Positions 45,403 through 55,731 are shown, counted from the first letter of the stretch. The stretch: 64,000 nucleotides of DNA from Pseudomonas sp. CFBP13508 (GCF_005233515.1 NZ_QFZZ01000002.1:682001-746000); one strand, 5' to 3'. The notes: generated by a model from the sequence alone, not told the origin. Numbers and translations: made by a program.

Positions 45403-45729
45403 TTGAAAATCCTCACCGCAATCCTGCTCAGCCTCACCGCCCTCGCCTCCCAGGCCCACGCCTCCAGCCCCGACGCCTGGGCCGCCTACGACAAGACCGT
45501 GCTCGCCAGTTGCACCAAGGCCAGCGGTCTGAAAAACGTCAAACCGGTCGGCACACCTGCGCAATTCGATGACCGCGTCGGTTACACCGCCGTTCTGCTG
45601 CAAGGCCAATACCCGCAAAAACACATGAAAGGCCAGCAAGGCAGCGAGCTGTGTCTGTACAACAAACAGTCGAAAACCGCGTACGTCACCGAGTGGGATT
45701 CGATTCGCCCGACCGCCAACCCCCAGTGA
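45403..45729 (+). CDS. Small exported protein, unknown
   Basis: 108 residues with a signal peptide (KILTAILLSLTALASQAHAS, cleavage near 20). Two cysteines (LASCTKASG and ELCLYNK) could form a disulfide. TTG start with AAGGAAG about 8 bases upstream. No family recognised; the fold is small and beta-prone (YTAVLLQGQYP). Probably periplasmic. Confidence 0.65.
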   Translation: MKILTAILLSLTALASQAHASSPDAWAAYDKTVLASCTKASGLKNVKPVGTPAQFDDRVGYTAVLLQGQYPQKHMKGQQGSELCLYNKQSKTAYVTEWDSIRPTANPQ

Positions 45730-45812
45730 ATGGCGCACTACTTGCTTCGACCCGGCCCTGTGCGGTGGTTTTCCGCCACCGTTTCACACCCTGATTGAAG
45801 ACAGATCGCTCA

Positions 45813-46562
45813 ATGAATACGACGTTTTCCTGCGTAGGTTGCGGCAAATGCTGCACCGACCACCATGTCCCGCTGACGCTCGCCGAAGCCCGCATGTGGG
45901 CGGCCGATGGCGGTCAGGTGATCGTGCTGGTCGAGGCGTTTCTTGGCAATGGCCTGGGCCTGCCGGCGCAGCAGCGCGAACATGCCGAGCGCCGTTCGGC
46001 AGTGGTCCGCAGTGGCACTGCCGATGCTCATGTGGCGATCACCTTTGCCGCCTACAACGTCGGCCCCTGCCGGAATCTTGACGACGACAAGCGCTGCCGG
46101 ATCTACGAGCGGCGCCCGCTGGTGTGCCGGATTTACCCGGCGGAAATCAATCCGCACATCCCGCTCAATCCTGCTGCCAAGGATTGCCCACCGGAGTCCT
46201 GGGAACAGGGACCGGAGCTGATCGTGGGCGGCGAGTTGGTTGATCGGGAACTGCTGGAGTTGATTCAGCGTTCGCGTCAGGCGGATCGGGATGACATCAG
46301 ACTCAAGGATGCGATCTGCGCAACGTTGGGGATTCGCACCACGGCGCTCAAGGGCGACGGGTTCACCGCGTACTTGCCGAACATGGATGCCTTTGCGGCA
46401 GTGATCGACCAAGTGAGCGCGCAACCGCTGGCGGCGCGAACCAGTGAATGGCTGTTTCATTTGTCTGGCGATGACGTAGCCGGACAGGTACTGGCTGCGG
46501 GTGGGCAGGTGGTGACCGAGCCGGCGCAGACTTATGCGTTCATTTCATTGCGCGCGGCTTGA
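45813..46562 (+). CDS. YkgJ-family cysteine-cluster protein
   Basis: 249 residues with the N-terminal cluster SCVGCGKCCTDHHVPLT, then CRNLDDDKRCRIYERRPLVCRIYP, the pattern of the YkgJ/Fe-S or zinc-binding cysteine-cluster family. The C-terminal half is helical. ATG 45813 is chosen; a TTG at 45795 in frame is possible. Molecular role unknown in the family. Confidence 0.8.
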   Translation: MNTTFSCVGCGKCCTDHHVPLTLAEARMWAADGGQVIVLVEAFLGNGLGLPAQQREHAERRSAVVRSGTADAHVAITFAAYNVGPCRNLDDDKRCRIYERRPLVCRIYPAEINPHIPLNPAAKDCPPESWEQGPELIVGGELVDRELLELIQRSRQADRDDIRLKDAICATLGIRTTALKGDGFTAYLPNMDAFAAVIDQVSAQPLAARTSEWLFHLSGDDVAGQVLAAGGQVVTEPAQTYAFISLRAA

Positions 46563-46592
46563 TCTGACATTTGTGGTGTAGCGGCTGTCGCA

Positions 46593-46664
46593 TTCGCGAG
46601 CAGGCTCGCTCCCACATTGGATCTGCGCCAAACACAAAACCTGTGGGAGCGAGCCTGCTCGCGA
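46593..46664. repeat. REP pair, GTGGGAGCGAGCCTGCTCGCGA family, copy 5
   Basis: Inverted cores around 25 bp, between the YkgJ gene and the convergent small gene at 46692. Confidence 0.9.
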
Positions 46665-46691
46665 AGAGGCCAGCACCATAACTTTCCGATG

Positions 46692-46931
46692 TCAGCGCTT
46701 GCCCATCGACCGACGCGTACCCGGCGGCGCCATGCCCGGGGTTTTGGTGTGGCCATTCTTCGCGCCATTCTTGTACCACGGCTGATTCGAGCCTTTCGCC
46801 GAGGCAAGCTCGCCCGGCTTGAACGGGAACTTGAACGGCGGAATCTCGGCCTTGGTTTCGCTGGCATCAGCCACTTCAGCCGGGACGTCGCTCACAGCGT
46901 CGTCAACCGGCGGTTGGGTCGGGGAAGTCAT
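46692..46931 (-). CDS. Small basic-tailed protein, unknown (79 aa)
   Basis: An acidic, proline-rich N-terminus (TSPTQPPVDDAVSDVPAEV) is followed by a basic tail (GHTKTPGMAPPGTRRSMGKR). No signal or membrane part; likely disordered. No family recognised, but the frame is clean and sits between clear regulatory or repeat boundaries. Confidence 0.55.
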   Translation of the reverse strand: MTSPTQPPVDDAVSDVPAEVADASETKAEIPPFKFPFKPGELASAKGSNQPWYKNGAKNGHTKTPGMAPPGTRRSMGKR

Positions 46932-47046
46932 AAAAGCTCCGGGAACAAAAAGTCGGCCCGATCAGAGAGCCGCAAAGGCGCGCAGTATACCTGTGCGCTC
47001 TGGCTCGGCATCTGAAGATTTGCACCGTGCGCTGAACGGGTTTCCC

Positions 47047-47205
47047 TTCACCCTAACCCACTCCCGAGGGAGAGGGGACAGACCGAGGTTTTTACTCAAG
47101 GTTCGCCGACAAGGGATACCGAGTCGAACTCAGGTTTGAAAAGCCCACAAATCGGCTCCCTCTCCTTGGGGAGAGGGCTGGGCGGGCGGCGTTCCGATGA
47201 GGGGC
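47047..47205. repeat. REP-like pair, CCCTCTCCC...GGGAGAGGG family, copy 3
   Basis: CTCCCGAGGGAGAGGGG (47061-47077) faces CCCTCTCCTTGGGGAGAGGG-type sequence (47158-47177). The remainder of the 423-bp gap (46932-47354) shows no gene. Confidence 0.7.
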
Positions 47206-47354
47206 GAATCCAACACAAGACCATCGCCGCACACTGCTACTCCCCAGCTATCCAAACGAAACTGACAATCCTGACAGCCAGCCGTCACCCTGCCGACCGC
47301 CTGACCGGTTTATAACTGGTCAATCTGCCCAAACTCCAGACTTCGGCGCCGCGC

Positions 47355-48515
47355 ATGTCCATCCAGAAAAACAAAATCCTGCTGGCCACTTTCCTCATTC
47401 TGCTGGCAGCCGCCGGCCTGTGGTTCGCGTTGAAACCGGCGCCGGCCAAACTGGCTACACCGACTGCCATCCCGGTGCGGGTGGTGACGGTCAGCGCCAA
47501 AGACGTGCCGCGTTACACCAGCGGCATCGGCTCGGTGCTGTCGCTGCACAGCGTGGTGGTGCGCCCGCAGATCGACGGCATTCTGACGAAGATCCTGGTC
47601 AAGGAAGGTCAACTGGTCAAAGCAGGCGACCTGCTCGCCACCATCGACGACCGCTCGATCCGCGCCAGCCTCGACCAGGCCCGGGCGCAGTTGGGCGAGA
47701 GTCAGGCGCAGTTGCAGGTCGCGCTGGTCAATCTCAAGCGCTACAAACTGCTCAGCGTCGACGACGGCGTGTCGAAGCAGACCTTCGATCAGCAACAGGC
47801 ACTGGTCAACCAGCTCAAAGCCACGGCACAAGGCAATCAGGCCTCGATTGATGCAGCGCAAGTGCAACTGTCCTACACGCAGATTCGCTCCCCGGTCACC
47901 GGGCGCGTCGGTATTCGTACGGTCGATGAAGGCAACTTCCTGCGCATGACCGACACCCAAGGCCTGTTCACCGTCACGCAGATCGACCCGATCGCCGTCG
48001 AGTTCTCCCTGCCGCAGCAGATGCTGCCGACCCTGCAGAGCCTGATCAGCGATCCGCAACGCGCCCCGGTCAAGGCGTACATCGGAGCCGATACTGATGG
48101 CGAAACCGGCAATCTGCTCGGCGAAGGTCAGCTGACCCTGATCGACAATCAGATCAACGCCAACACTGGCACCATCCGCGCCAAGGCCGAATTCGCCAAT
48201 GCCAGCCAGAAGCTCTGGCCGGGTTTGCTGGTGACGGTAAAAATTCAGACGGCTGTGGATAAAGATGCGCTGGTGGTTCCGCCCACCGTCGTACAGCGTG
48301 GCCTCGAACAACACTTTGTTTACCGCGTGAAGGACGACAAGGTCGAGGCGGTGCCGGTGCAAATGGTTTATCAGGGCAGCGGCCAGGACATCATCAAAGG
48401 TGTCAACGCTGGTGACGTGCTGGTGACCGACGGCCAGTCGCGACTCAAACCTGGCTCGAGCGTGCAAGTCATGAGCGAGCCAGCGCAAGTGGTGCAGGCG
48501 GAGCCCAAGCCATGA
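47355..48515 (+). CDS. RND efflux periplasmic adaptor
   Basis: 386 residues of the MdtA/AcrA type. An N-terminal hydrophobic segment (ILLATFLILLAAAGLWFAL) serves as signal or anchor without a lipobox. The biotinyl-lipoyl halves frame a coiled-coil hairpin: VVRPQIDGILTKILVKEGQLVKAGD (seen in part as RPQIDGIL, EGQLVKAGD) and TQIRSPVTGRVG. ATG 47355. It overlaps the pump gene by ATGA, so both are co-translated. Confidence 0.92.
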   Translation: MSIQKNKILLATFLILLAAAGLWFALKPAPAKLATPTAIPVRVVTVSAKDVPRYTSGIGSVLSLHSVVVRPQIDGILTKILVKEGQLVKAGDLLATIDDRSIRASLDQARAQLGESQAQLQVALVNLKRYKLLSVDDGVSKQTFDQQQALVNQLKATAQGNQASIDAAQVQLSYTQIRSPVTGRVGIRTVDEGNFLRMTDTQGLFTVTQIDPIAVEFSLPQQMLPTLQSLISDPQRAPVKAYIGADTDGETGNLLGEGQLTLIDNQINANTGTIRAKAEFANASQKLWPGLLVTVKIQTAVDKDALVVPPTVVQRGLEQHFVYRVKDDKVEAVPVQMVYQGSGQDIIKGVNAGDVLVTDGQSRLKPGSSVQVMSEPAQVVQAEPKP

Positions 48516-51500
48516 ACTCGCACAAGGGCATCTCGACCTGGTGCATCGATCACCCGGTGGCGACGATTTTGCTGACGTTCGCTTTGGTACTGGTCGGCGT
48601 AATTGCCTTCCCGCGCTTGCCGATTGCGCCACTGCCGGAAGCGGAGTTTCCTACGATCCAGGTCTCGGCACAGTTGCCCGGCGCCAGCCCGGACACCATG
48701 GCTTCCTCAGTGGCGACGCCGCTGGAGGTGCAATTCAGCGCCATCCCCGGCATGACCCAGATGACCTCCAGCAGCGCGCTGGGCTCAACCCTGCTGACCC
48801 TGCAATTTACCCTCGATAAAAGCATCGACACCGCCGCCCAGGAAGTACAGGCGGCGATCAACACCGCCGCCGGCAAGTTGCCCAAAGACATGCCGACGCT
48901 GCCCACATGGAAGAAGGTCAACCCGGCCGACAGCCCGGTGCTGATCCTCAGTGTCAGCTCGACACAGATGCCCGGCACCGAGCTCAGCGACCTGGTGGAA
49001 ACCCTTCTCTCGCGTCAGATCAGCCAGATCGACGGCGTCGGCCAGATCAACATCACCGGTCAGCAACGCCCGGCGATTCGCGTGCAGGCTTCGGCGGACA
49101 AACTCGCGGCGATTGGCCTGACCCTCGCCGATATCAGACTGGCGATCCAGCAGACCAGCCTTAATCTGGCTAAAGGTGCGCTGTACGGCGAATCAAGCAT
49201 CTCCACGCTCTCGACCAACGATCAGTTGTTCCACCCCGAGGACTACAGCCAGCTCATCGTTTCCTACAAGGACGGCGCCCCGGTTCACCTGCGCGATGTC
49301 GCCAAAGTCGTCAACGGTGCGGAAGATGCCTACGTGCAGGCCTGGGCCGGTGATCGGCCGGGAGTGAACCTGGTGATCTCGCGCCAGCCCGGCGCCAACA
49401 TTGTTGAAACCGTCGACCGCATTCAAGCCGCCCTGCCCGGCCTCGAAGCGATGCTGCCGGCCTCGGTGCAGGTGAAAACCCTGATCGACCGCACGCAGAC
49501 CATTCGCGCCTCGCTGCATGAAGTCGAGATCACTTTGCTGATCGCAATCCTGCTGGTGGTCGCAGTGATGGCGCTGTTCCTGCGCCAGTTATCGGCGACG
49601 CTGATTGTCTCGGCGGTGCTCGGTGTCTCGCTGATCGCCAGTTTCGCCCTGATGTACGTCCTCGGTTTCAGCCTGAACAACCTGACGCTGGTGGCGATCG
49701 TCGTCGCGGTCGGCTTCGTCGTGGACGATGCGATTGTGGTGGTGGAAAACATCCATCGCCATCTCGAGGCCGGCGACGATATGCGCGAGGCGGCGATCAA
49801 GGGGGCTGGCGAGATTGGCTTCACCGTCGTTTCGATCAGCTTCTCGCTGGTGGCGGCGTTTATTCCGTTGCTGTTCATGGGCGGTGTGGTCGGGCGACTC
49901 TTCAAGGAATTCGCCCTGACCGCGACTTCGACGATCATGATTTCCGTGGTGGTGTCGCTGACGCTGGCGCCAACCCTTGCCGCGCTGTTTATGCGTAAGC
50001 CGGTACATCACGCCAATGCCAAACCCGGCTTTAGTGAACGCTTGCTCGGCTGGTACGAAAAAGGCCTGCGTCGCGCTCTCGATCATCAGAAATTGATGAT
50101 CGGCGTGTTCGGTCTCTCGCTGGCGTTGGCGGTCGCCGGGTACATTTTCATTCCCAAGGGGTTCTTCCCGGTGCAGGACACCGGGTTCGTCCTCGGCACC
50201 ACCGAAGCCGCTGCGGACATTTCCTACGGAGATATGGTGAAAAAACACTTGGCCATGGCCGAAATCGTCGCGGCCGATCCGGCGGTGCAGGCGTTTTCTC
50301 ATTCGGTCGGGGTTTCCGGCAGCAACCAGACTATCGCCAACGGGCGCTTCTGGATCGCCCTGAAAAAACGTGGCGATCGCGATGTCAGCGCCAGCCAGTT
50401 CATCGATCGCATCCGCCCGCAGCTGATGAAAGTCCCCGGCATCGTCCTGTATCTGCGCGCCGGGCAGGACATCAACCTAAGCTCCGGCCCCAGCCGTGCG
50501 CAGTACCAATACGTACTCAAGAGCAACGACGGCGCGACCCTCGCCACCTGGACCCAGCGCCTGACCGAAAAACTGCGCAGCAATCCGGCATTCCGCGACA
50601 TATCCAATGACCTGCAACTGGGCGGCAGCATCACTCACATCAGCATCGACCGCAGCGCCGCCGCGCGCTTCGGCCTGACCGCCAGCGATGTCGACGAGGC
50701 GCTGTACGATGCATTCGGCCAACGGCAGATCAATGAATTCCAGACCCAGGTCAACCAATACAACGTGATTCTCGAGCTGGACACCAAACAGCGCGGCAAG
50801 GCCGAAAGCCTCAACTATTTCTACCTGCGCTCACCACTGAGCGGCGAGATGGTGCCGCTGTCGGCGCTGGCAAGGTTTGACGCGCCAACCATCGGCCCGC
50901 TGTCGATTGCTCACGACGGCATGTTCCCCGCCGCCAACATGTCATTCAACCTCGCCCCTGGCGTGGCATTGGGCGATGCGGTGATTCAGCTCAACCAGGC
51001 CAAGGCCGAGATCGGCATGCCCACCGCGATCAGCGGCAATTTCCAGGGTGCGGCGCAAGCGTTCCAGAGTTCGCTGGCCAGCCAGCCGTGGCTGATTCTG
51101 GCGGCGCTGGTGGCGGTGTACATCATTCTCGGCGTGCTTTATGAAAGCTTCGTGCATCCGCTGACGATCATTTCGACCCTGCCGGCGGCAGGTCTGGGCG
51201 CGGTGATCATGCTGTGGATCTGCGGCCAGGACTTTTCGATCATGGCGTTGATCGGCCTGGTGCTGCTGATCGGCATCGTCAAGAAGAACGGCATCCTGAT
51301 GATCGATTTCGCGCTCGAGGCGCAGCGCCAGCGCGGACTGTCGCCGCAGGAGGCGATTTTCGAAGCGTGCATCACCCGGTTCCGGCCGATCATCATGACC
51401 ACCCTCGCCGCGCTGCTCGGCGCATTGCCGCTGATGCTCGGCTACGGCACCGGCGCCGAATTGCGCCAGCCGCTGGGGATTGCCGTAGTCGGCGGTTTGC

Positions 51501-51625
51501 TGGTCAGCCAGATGCTGACGCTGTTCACCACGCCGGTCATATACTTATGGCTCGAGCGGCTGTTTCACCGGCACTCACACCCACTAGCCCCAACGCCCGC
51601 AACGGCACTGGCGACCACAGACTGA
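48512..51625 (+). CDS. RND multidrug/solute efflux permease
   Basis: 1037 residues, HAE1 type, twelve membrane helices expected. Landmarks: start helix HPVATILLTFALVLVGVIAFP, proton-relay VDDAIVVVENIHRH (Asp-Asp pair), the porter-domain repeats and late LIGIVKKNGILMIDFALEA. It resembles MdtB/MuxB more than metal-specific CusA, as the CusA methionine cluster is not visible. It works with the preceding adaptor; no outer-membrane channel gene is next to it, so a shared TolC/OprM-type channel is likely. Confidence 0.92.
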   Translation: MNSHKGISTWCIDHPVATILLTFALVLVGVIAFPRLPIAPLPEAEFPTIQVSAQLPGASPDTMASSVATPLEVQFSAIPGMTQMTSSSALGSTLLTLQFTLDKSIDTAAQEVQAAINTAAGKLPKDMPTLPTWKKVNPADSPVLILSVSSTQMPGTELSDLVETLLSRQISQIDGVGQINITGQQRPAIRVQASADKLAAIGLTLADIRLAIQQTSLNLAKGALYGESSISTLSTNDQLFHPEDYSQLIVSYKDGAPVHLRDVAKVVNGAEDAYVQAWAGDRPGVNLVISRQPGANIVETVDRIQAALPGLEAMLPASVQVKTLIDRTQTIRASLHEVEITLLIAILLVVAVMALFLRQLSATLIVSAVLGVSLIASFALMYVLGFSLNNLTLVAIVVAVGFVVDDAIVVVENIHRHLEAGDDMREAAIKGAGEIGFTVVSISFSLVAAFIPLLFMGGVVGRLFKEFALTATSTIMISVVVSLTLAPTLAALFMRKPVHHANAKPGFSERLLGWYEKGLRRALDHQKLMIGVFGLSLALAVAGYIFIPKGFFPVQDTGFVLGTTEAAADISYGDMVKKHLAMAEIVAADPAVQAFSHSVGVSGSNQTIANGRFWIALKKRGDRDVSASQFIDRIRPQLMKVPGIVLYLRAGQDINLSSGPSRAQYQYVLKSNDGATLATWTQRLTEKLRSNPAFRDISNDLQLGGSITHISIDRSAAARFGLTASDVDEALYDAFGQRQINEFQTQVNQYNVILELDTKQRGKAESLNYFYLRSPLSGEMVPLSALARFDAPTIGPLSIAHDGMFPAANMSFNLAPGVALGDAVIQLNQAKAEIGMPTAISGNFQGAAQAFQSSLASQPWLILAALVAVYIILGVLYESFVHPLTIISTLPAAGLGAVIMLWICGQDFSIMALIGLVLLIGIVKKNGILMIDFALEAQRQRGLSPQEAIFEACITRFRPIIMTTLAALLGALPLMLGYGTGAELRQPLGIAVVGGLLVSQMLTLFTTPVIYLWLERLFHRHSHPLAPTPATALATTD

Positions 51626-51632
51626 GGCGGTC

Positions 51633-52310
51633 ATGCGCGTTCTGATTATCGAAGACGAAGAAAAAACCGCGGACTATCTGCACCGTGGCCTGACCGAACA
51701 GGGCTACACCGTCGACCTTGCCCGCGACGGTGTCGAAGGCCTGCATCTGGCGCTGGAATGCGACTACGCGGTGATCGTCCTCGACGTGATGTTGCCGGGG
51801 CTCGACGGCTTCGGCGTACTGCGCGCGTTGCGTGCGCGCAAGCAGACCCCGGTGATCATGCTCACCGCCCGCGAGCGCGTCGAAGATCGCATCAAGGGCC
51901 TGCGCGACGGCGCCGACGATTACCTCGGCAAACCGTTTTCCTTTCTCGAACTGGTTGCCCGCCTGCAAGCCCTGACCCGCCGTAGCGGCAGCCACGAACC
52001 GGTGCAAGTGACCATCGCCGACCTGTGGATCGACCTGATCAGCCGCAAGGCCACCCGCAACGGCACGCGCCTGGATCTGACCGCGAAAGAGTTTTCCCTG
52101 CTCAGCGTGCTCGCCCGACGCCAGGGCGAAATCCTCTCGAAAACCGCCATCGCCGAGATGGTCTGGGACATCAATTTCGACAGTGACGCGAACGTCGTCG
52201 AAGTCGCAATCAAACGCCTTCGCGCCAAACTCGACGGGCCGTTCGACGAGAAATTGCTGCACACCATTCGCGGCATGGGTTATGTGCTGGAGAGCCGTGG
52301 TGTCCAGTAA
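51633..52310 (+). CDS. OmpR-family response regulator
   Basis: 225 residues. Receiver domain with IIEDEEKT acidic pair, phospho-acceptor VLDVMLPGLDG and the lysine in YLGKPFS; C-terminal winged helix (TAKEFSLLSVLARRQGE and VVEVAIKRLRAKL). Similar to the CopR/CusR/IrlR branch. Its gene starts 7 bp after the pump gene, and its stop lies inside the kinase gene, so one operon encodes pump and sensor pair. Confidence 0.93.
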   Translation: MRVLIIEDEEKTADYLHRGLTEQGYTVDLARDGVEGLHLALECDYAVIVLDVMLPGLDGFGVLRALRARKQTPVIMLTARERVEDRIKGLRDGADDYLGKPFSFLELVARLQALTRRSGSHEPVQVTIADLWIDLISRKATRNGTRLDLTAKEFSLLSVLARRQGEILSKTAIAEMVWDINFDSDANVVEVAIKRLRAKLDGPFDEKLLHTIRGMGYVLESRGVQ

Positions 52311-53664
52311 TTCGATTGCTCTGCGCCTGAGCGGCATGTTCACGCTGGTCGCGCTACTGGTGTTTCTGTTGATCGGCGGTGCGCTTTATCAACAGGTGGA
52401 CAAGGGCTTGGGATTGTTGCCCGAAGCCGAGCTGGATGCGCGCTACAGCGTGCTCGAATCGGCGCTCAATCGCTTCGGTACACCGGAACATTGGGTGAAG
52501 ATCAACGCCAAGCTGAAGCTGCTCGGCGAAGAAGACAAGCGCATCCGTTTCTGGGTGGTCAGTGGTGATCCGGGTTACGAATATGGTCAACCCGATGCCG
52601 TCATTCGGGCCTTCGCTCAAGGTCCGCCAGGCATGCATGATCTGCATTTGGCCGACCATCCTTATCCGCTGAAAGTGCTGCTGACCGAGTTGCCGGCCAA
52701 GGATCAGCGCCCGCCGCTGCGCTTCATGATCGGCATCGATACCGAAACCTTCCATGAGACGCAGCACAATCTGCTGATCGCGTTGATCGGTCTGGCGATC
52801 GCCGGTGTGCTGATGGCTTCGGCGCTGGGCTATTGGGTGGCGCGCATCGGCCTCAAACCGTTGATCAGACTGTCGCAGGAAGCCCAACGGTTGGCGCCCC
52901 CGCTAAGAGCCGGACGCTTGCGTCTGTCGCCGCTGCCGCCGGAACTGGAGCAGTTTGTCGAGTCGTTCAATTCGACGCTGGAGCGAGTCGAACTGGCCTA
53001 TTCGCGGCTGGAATCGTTCAACGCCGACGTAGCCCACGAATTGCGTTCGCCGCTGACCAACCTGATCGGCCAGACTCAAGTCGCGCTGACTCGCGGGCGC
53101 TCGGCCGAACACTATTTCGAAGTACTGCAATCCAATCTTGAAGAGCTGGAACGGCTGCGCTCGATCATCAACGACATGCTGTTTCTGGCCAGCGCCGATC
53201 AGGGCAACAAGGCGACCAAACTGACCTCGACGTCACTGGCTGATGAGGTGGCGACGACGCTGGACTATCTGGATTTCATCCTTGAAGACGCGCAGGTTGA
53301 AGTGCAGGTCAGCGGCGATGCGCAGGTGCAGATCGAGGTCGCGCATTTGCGCCGGGCGCTGATCAATTTGCTCAGCAACGCGGTGCAGCACACCAAACCG
53401 GGTCAGGTGATCGAGGTGCGCATCGAGGTTGAAGAGCATCTGGTGAGCATCGGTGTGGCCAACCCCGGATCGCCAATTGCCAGCGAGCATCTGCCGAGGT
53501 TGTTCGAACGGTTTTATCGGGTCGATGCCTCGCGCAGCAACAGTGGCAACAACCATGGGTTGGGGCTGGCGATCGTCAAGGCGATTGCGCTGATGCATGG
53601 CGGGGATGTGTTTGTGCGCAGCGATCAGGGCATGAACACCTTTGGCATCAACCTCCCGGTCTGA
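52297..53664 (+). CDS. Sensor histidine kinase, CusS/CopS type
   Basis: 455 residues. Two membrane helices (about 13-33 and 160-185) bracket a periplasmic domain; HAMP region; H box FNADVAHELRSPLTNLIG with the phospho-histidine; N box LRRALINLLSNAVQHT; G box NNHGLGLAIVKAIALMHGG. Start is GTG 52297 (or GTG 52300), with GGAG a few bases upstream, overlapping the regulator stop by 14 bp. No metal-binding motif is obvious in the periplasmic domain; the signal is unknown. Confidence 0.92.
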   Translation: MVSSNSIALRLSGMFTLVALLVFLLIGGALYQQVDKGLGLLPEAELDARYSVLESALNRFGTPEHWVKINAKLKLLGEEDKRIRFWVVSGDPGYEYGQPDAVIRAFAQGPPGMHDLHLADHPYPLKVLLTELPAKDQRPPLRFMIGIDTETFHETQHNLLIALIGLAIAGVLMASALGYWVARIGLKPLIRLSQEAQRLAPPLRAGRLRLSPLPPELEQFVESFNSTLERVELAYSRLESFNADVAHELRSPLTNLIGQTQVALTRGRSAEHYFEVLQSNLEELERLRSIINDMLFLASADQGNKATKLTSTSLADEVATTLDYLDFILEDAQVEVQVSGDAQVQIEVAHLRRALINLLSNAVQHTKPGQVIEVRIEVEEHLVSIGVANPGSPIASEHLPRLFERFYRVDASRSNSGNNHGLGLAIVKAIALMHGGDVFVRSDQGMNTFGINLPV

Positions 53665-53679
53665 ATGCTCAGCCAAGCC

Positions 53680-53812
53680 CTGTGGCGAGGGGATTTATCC
53701 CCGCTCGGCTGCGCAGCAGTCGCAAATCCTGTGCACAACCTCTAAGAATCTTTGAGGCTGGAATTCTTGGGGCCGCTTCGCAGCCCAACGGGGATAAATC
53801 CCCTCGCCACAG
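53680..53812. repeat. REP pair, TGTGGCGAGGGGATTTATCC family
   Basis: TGTGGCGAGGGGATTTATCC (53681-53700) recurs inverted (GGGATAAATCCCCTCGCCAC, 53791-53810), with shorter inverted cores CGCTCGGCTGCG / CGCTTCGCAGCC inside. Single copy in this window. Confidence 0.85.
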
Positions 53813-53963
53813 GCCGCCATCACGCACAGACCGGGTTGTTACCCGTGCCGATCTTTGCTTTTGCTGTAACAGTCATTTATGAAAATCACGCTGTTTCCCA
53901 ACCCTCGGCAACCTTATCTTTGCCCGCACCAAACAGCACTCGCCAAGCGAGAAGGTTTTCAAG

Positions 53964-54185
53964 ATGTCCAACAGTATGGGTATTGCCAGCGCATTCGTTT
54001 TGTCCTCATTGATCCTGTCGCCGATGGCGATGGCTGAAGAATCGCAAACGTTCGTCGCGCAAAAAGTCGCTCGCGCACAGGCATTCGATCAGCATCAGGC
54101 CGAAGTGATGGCCAAGGCTCAAGACGCGACGCAATCCCCACAGGCCGCTACTTCCCAGGCTCAAGCGCTCGAGAAAGACAGCTGA
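53964..54185 (+). CDS. Small exported protein, unknown (73 aa)
   Basis: Signal peptide MGIASAFVLSSLILSPMAMA, cleavage near residue 24, then a 49-residue glutamine/alanine-rich helical mature part (QAFDQHQAEVMAKAQDATQ). AGAAGG precedes the ATG. A terminator follows 66 bp downstream. No family recognised. Confidence 0.65.
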   Translation: MSNSMGIASAFVLSSLILSPMAMAEESQTFVAQKVARAQAFDQHQAEVMAKAQDATQSPQAATSQAQALEKDS

Positions 54186-54251
54186 GTCGCACCGCGAAAG
54201 ATTTCCCTCGACGCGGTTGTTTGGCTCTTCCCGTTCAACCGTCGTCACTCC

Positions 54252-54279
54252 AGGCCGCTGCCATTCAGCGGCCTTTTTT
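54252..54279 (+). terminator. Terminator after the small exported protein
   Basis: AGGCCGCTG-ccatt-CAGCGGCCTTTTTT, a strong intrinsic terminator. Confidence 0.9.
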
Positions 54280-54379
54280 CGTTGTGGTCTGAAAGCCGTC
54301 TGCTGCGTCTGTAACAACAAGAAACATCAAGCCGCTCAAGAACCAGAGCGGCCCGCTGACCCAAGGAGCCCCACCGCAC

Positions 54380-55696
54380 GTGTTTTACCCTGTCCGCCTC
54401 ACCCCGCTGTTCATTGCAATTGCCGCAACGATTGCCCCCGCTGTCCACGCCGATGAGTCTGCCCAACAGGGCTTCGTCGCAGGCTCGAGCCTCAACCTCA
54501 ACGCCCGCAACTACTACATGAATCGCAACCGCTTGCAGAAGGCCGACGACAATATCGAGTGGGGTCAGGGTTTTCTCGGCGTGTTCCAGTCCGGCTACAC
54601 CGAAGGCACGGTCGGCTTCGGCGTCGATGCCCACGCCATGCTCGGTTTGAAACTCGACGGTGGTGGCGGGACCGACGGTTCGAGCATCCTGCCGATCAGC
54701 GATGGCAACGGCAAAGCGCCGGGCTCGTTCTCCACCGCAGGCGGGACGTTGAAGTTGCGCGCCTTCGATACCGAGTTGAAGGCCGGTGATCTGTTCCTCA
54801 CCAACCCGGTGATTGCCGGCGGCGACACGCGGATGCTACCGCAGACCTTTCGTGGCATCAGCCTGAGCAACCACAGCTTCGACGGCTGGTTGATCGAAGG
54901 TGGCCAGGCCAGTTTCACCAAGCCCTATAACCAGAGCGGTCATACCCGCATCGGAACGTCGTACGGTTCGCTCGCCGACGGTGACGAAAGCCAGCACCTG
55001 AACTGGGCCGGTGTGGCCTGGAGCGGAGTTGAGGGCCTGACCAGCAGTCTTTACGCCTCCGAGCTCAAGGACATCTGGAACCAGTACTACTACGACCTCG
55101 ACTACACCTGGCAACTGAACGATCTGGTCAGCCTCAACCCGGGCCTGCATTTCTATCACACGCAAGACACCGGTGATGCGCTGCTGGGCAACATCGACAA
55201 CAACACCTGGAGCACGCATCTCACCGTCGGCATCGGCAACCACAGCGTCACCGCCGCCTACCAGCGGGTCAACGGCAACACACCATTCGACTACATCAGC
55301 CAGGGCGACAGCGTTTACCTGGACAACTCGCAGCAGTATTCGGACTTCAACGGCCCGAACGAACGCTCGTGGAAGCTCAAGTACGCTTATGACTTCACCG
55401 GTGTCGGCATGCCCGGCCTGACTTCGGCGCTGTCATATTCGCGCGGCACGGTGGACCTGACCAAAGCCGACCCTAACAGCGCAGGCTATTCGAGCTGGTA
55501 CAGCGCCGATGGCCGCAACGCCAAACATTGGGAACGCGATATCGATTTGCAGTACGTCGTGCAAAGCGGCCAGGCCAAGGATCTCGCGGTGCGCCTGCAA
55601 TGGGCCACCAACCGTGGCGGCAACGGCTACGGCGCGATTGATTCGGATACAGATGAATACCGCGTGATCATCGACTACCCGGTCAACGTCTTCTAA
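54380..55696 (+). CDS. OprD-family outer-membrane porin
   Basis: 438 residues, the OprD size. A signal peptide ([15 protein letters not shown], cleavage near 24) is followed by the family start region [19 protein letters not shown] and strands such as [21 protein letters not shown], ending [10 protein letters not shown] with a C-terminal aromatic. The start is GTG with AAGGAG about 11 bases upstream. OprD porins pass basic amino acids, sugars or organic acids; the substrate is unknown. Confidence 0.88.
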   Translation: MFYPVRLTPLFIAIAATIAPAVHADESAQQGFVAGSSLNLNARNYYMNRNRLQKADDNIEWGQGFLGVFQSGYTEGTVGFGVDAHAMLGLKLDGGGGTDGSSILPISDGNGKAPGSFSTAGGTLKLRAFDTELKAGDLFLTNPVIAGGDTRMLPQTFRGISLSNHSFDGWLIEGGQASFTKPYNQSGHTRIGTSYGSLADGDESQHLNWAGVAWSGVEGLTSSLYASELKDIWNQYYYDLDYTWQLNDLVSLNPGLHFYHTQDTGDALLGNIDNNTWSTHLTVGIGNHSVTAAYQRVNGNTPFDYISQGDSVYLDNSQQYSDFNGPNERSWKLKYAYDFTGVGMPGLTSALSYSRGTVDLTKADPNSAGYSSWYSADGRNAKHWERDIDLQYVVQSGQAKDLAVRLQWATNRGGNGYGAIDSDTDEYRVIIDYPVNVF

Positions 55697-55731
55697 GATC
55701 GGCGCTGCGTTTTTCAGATCCTCTGATCTAC

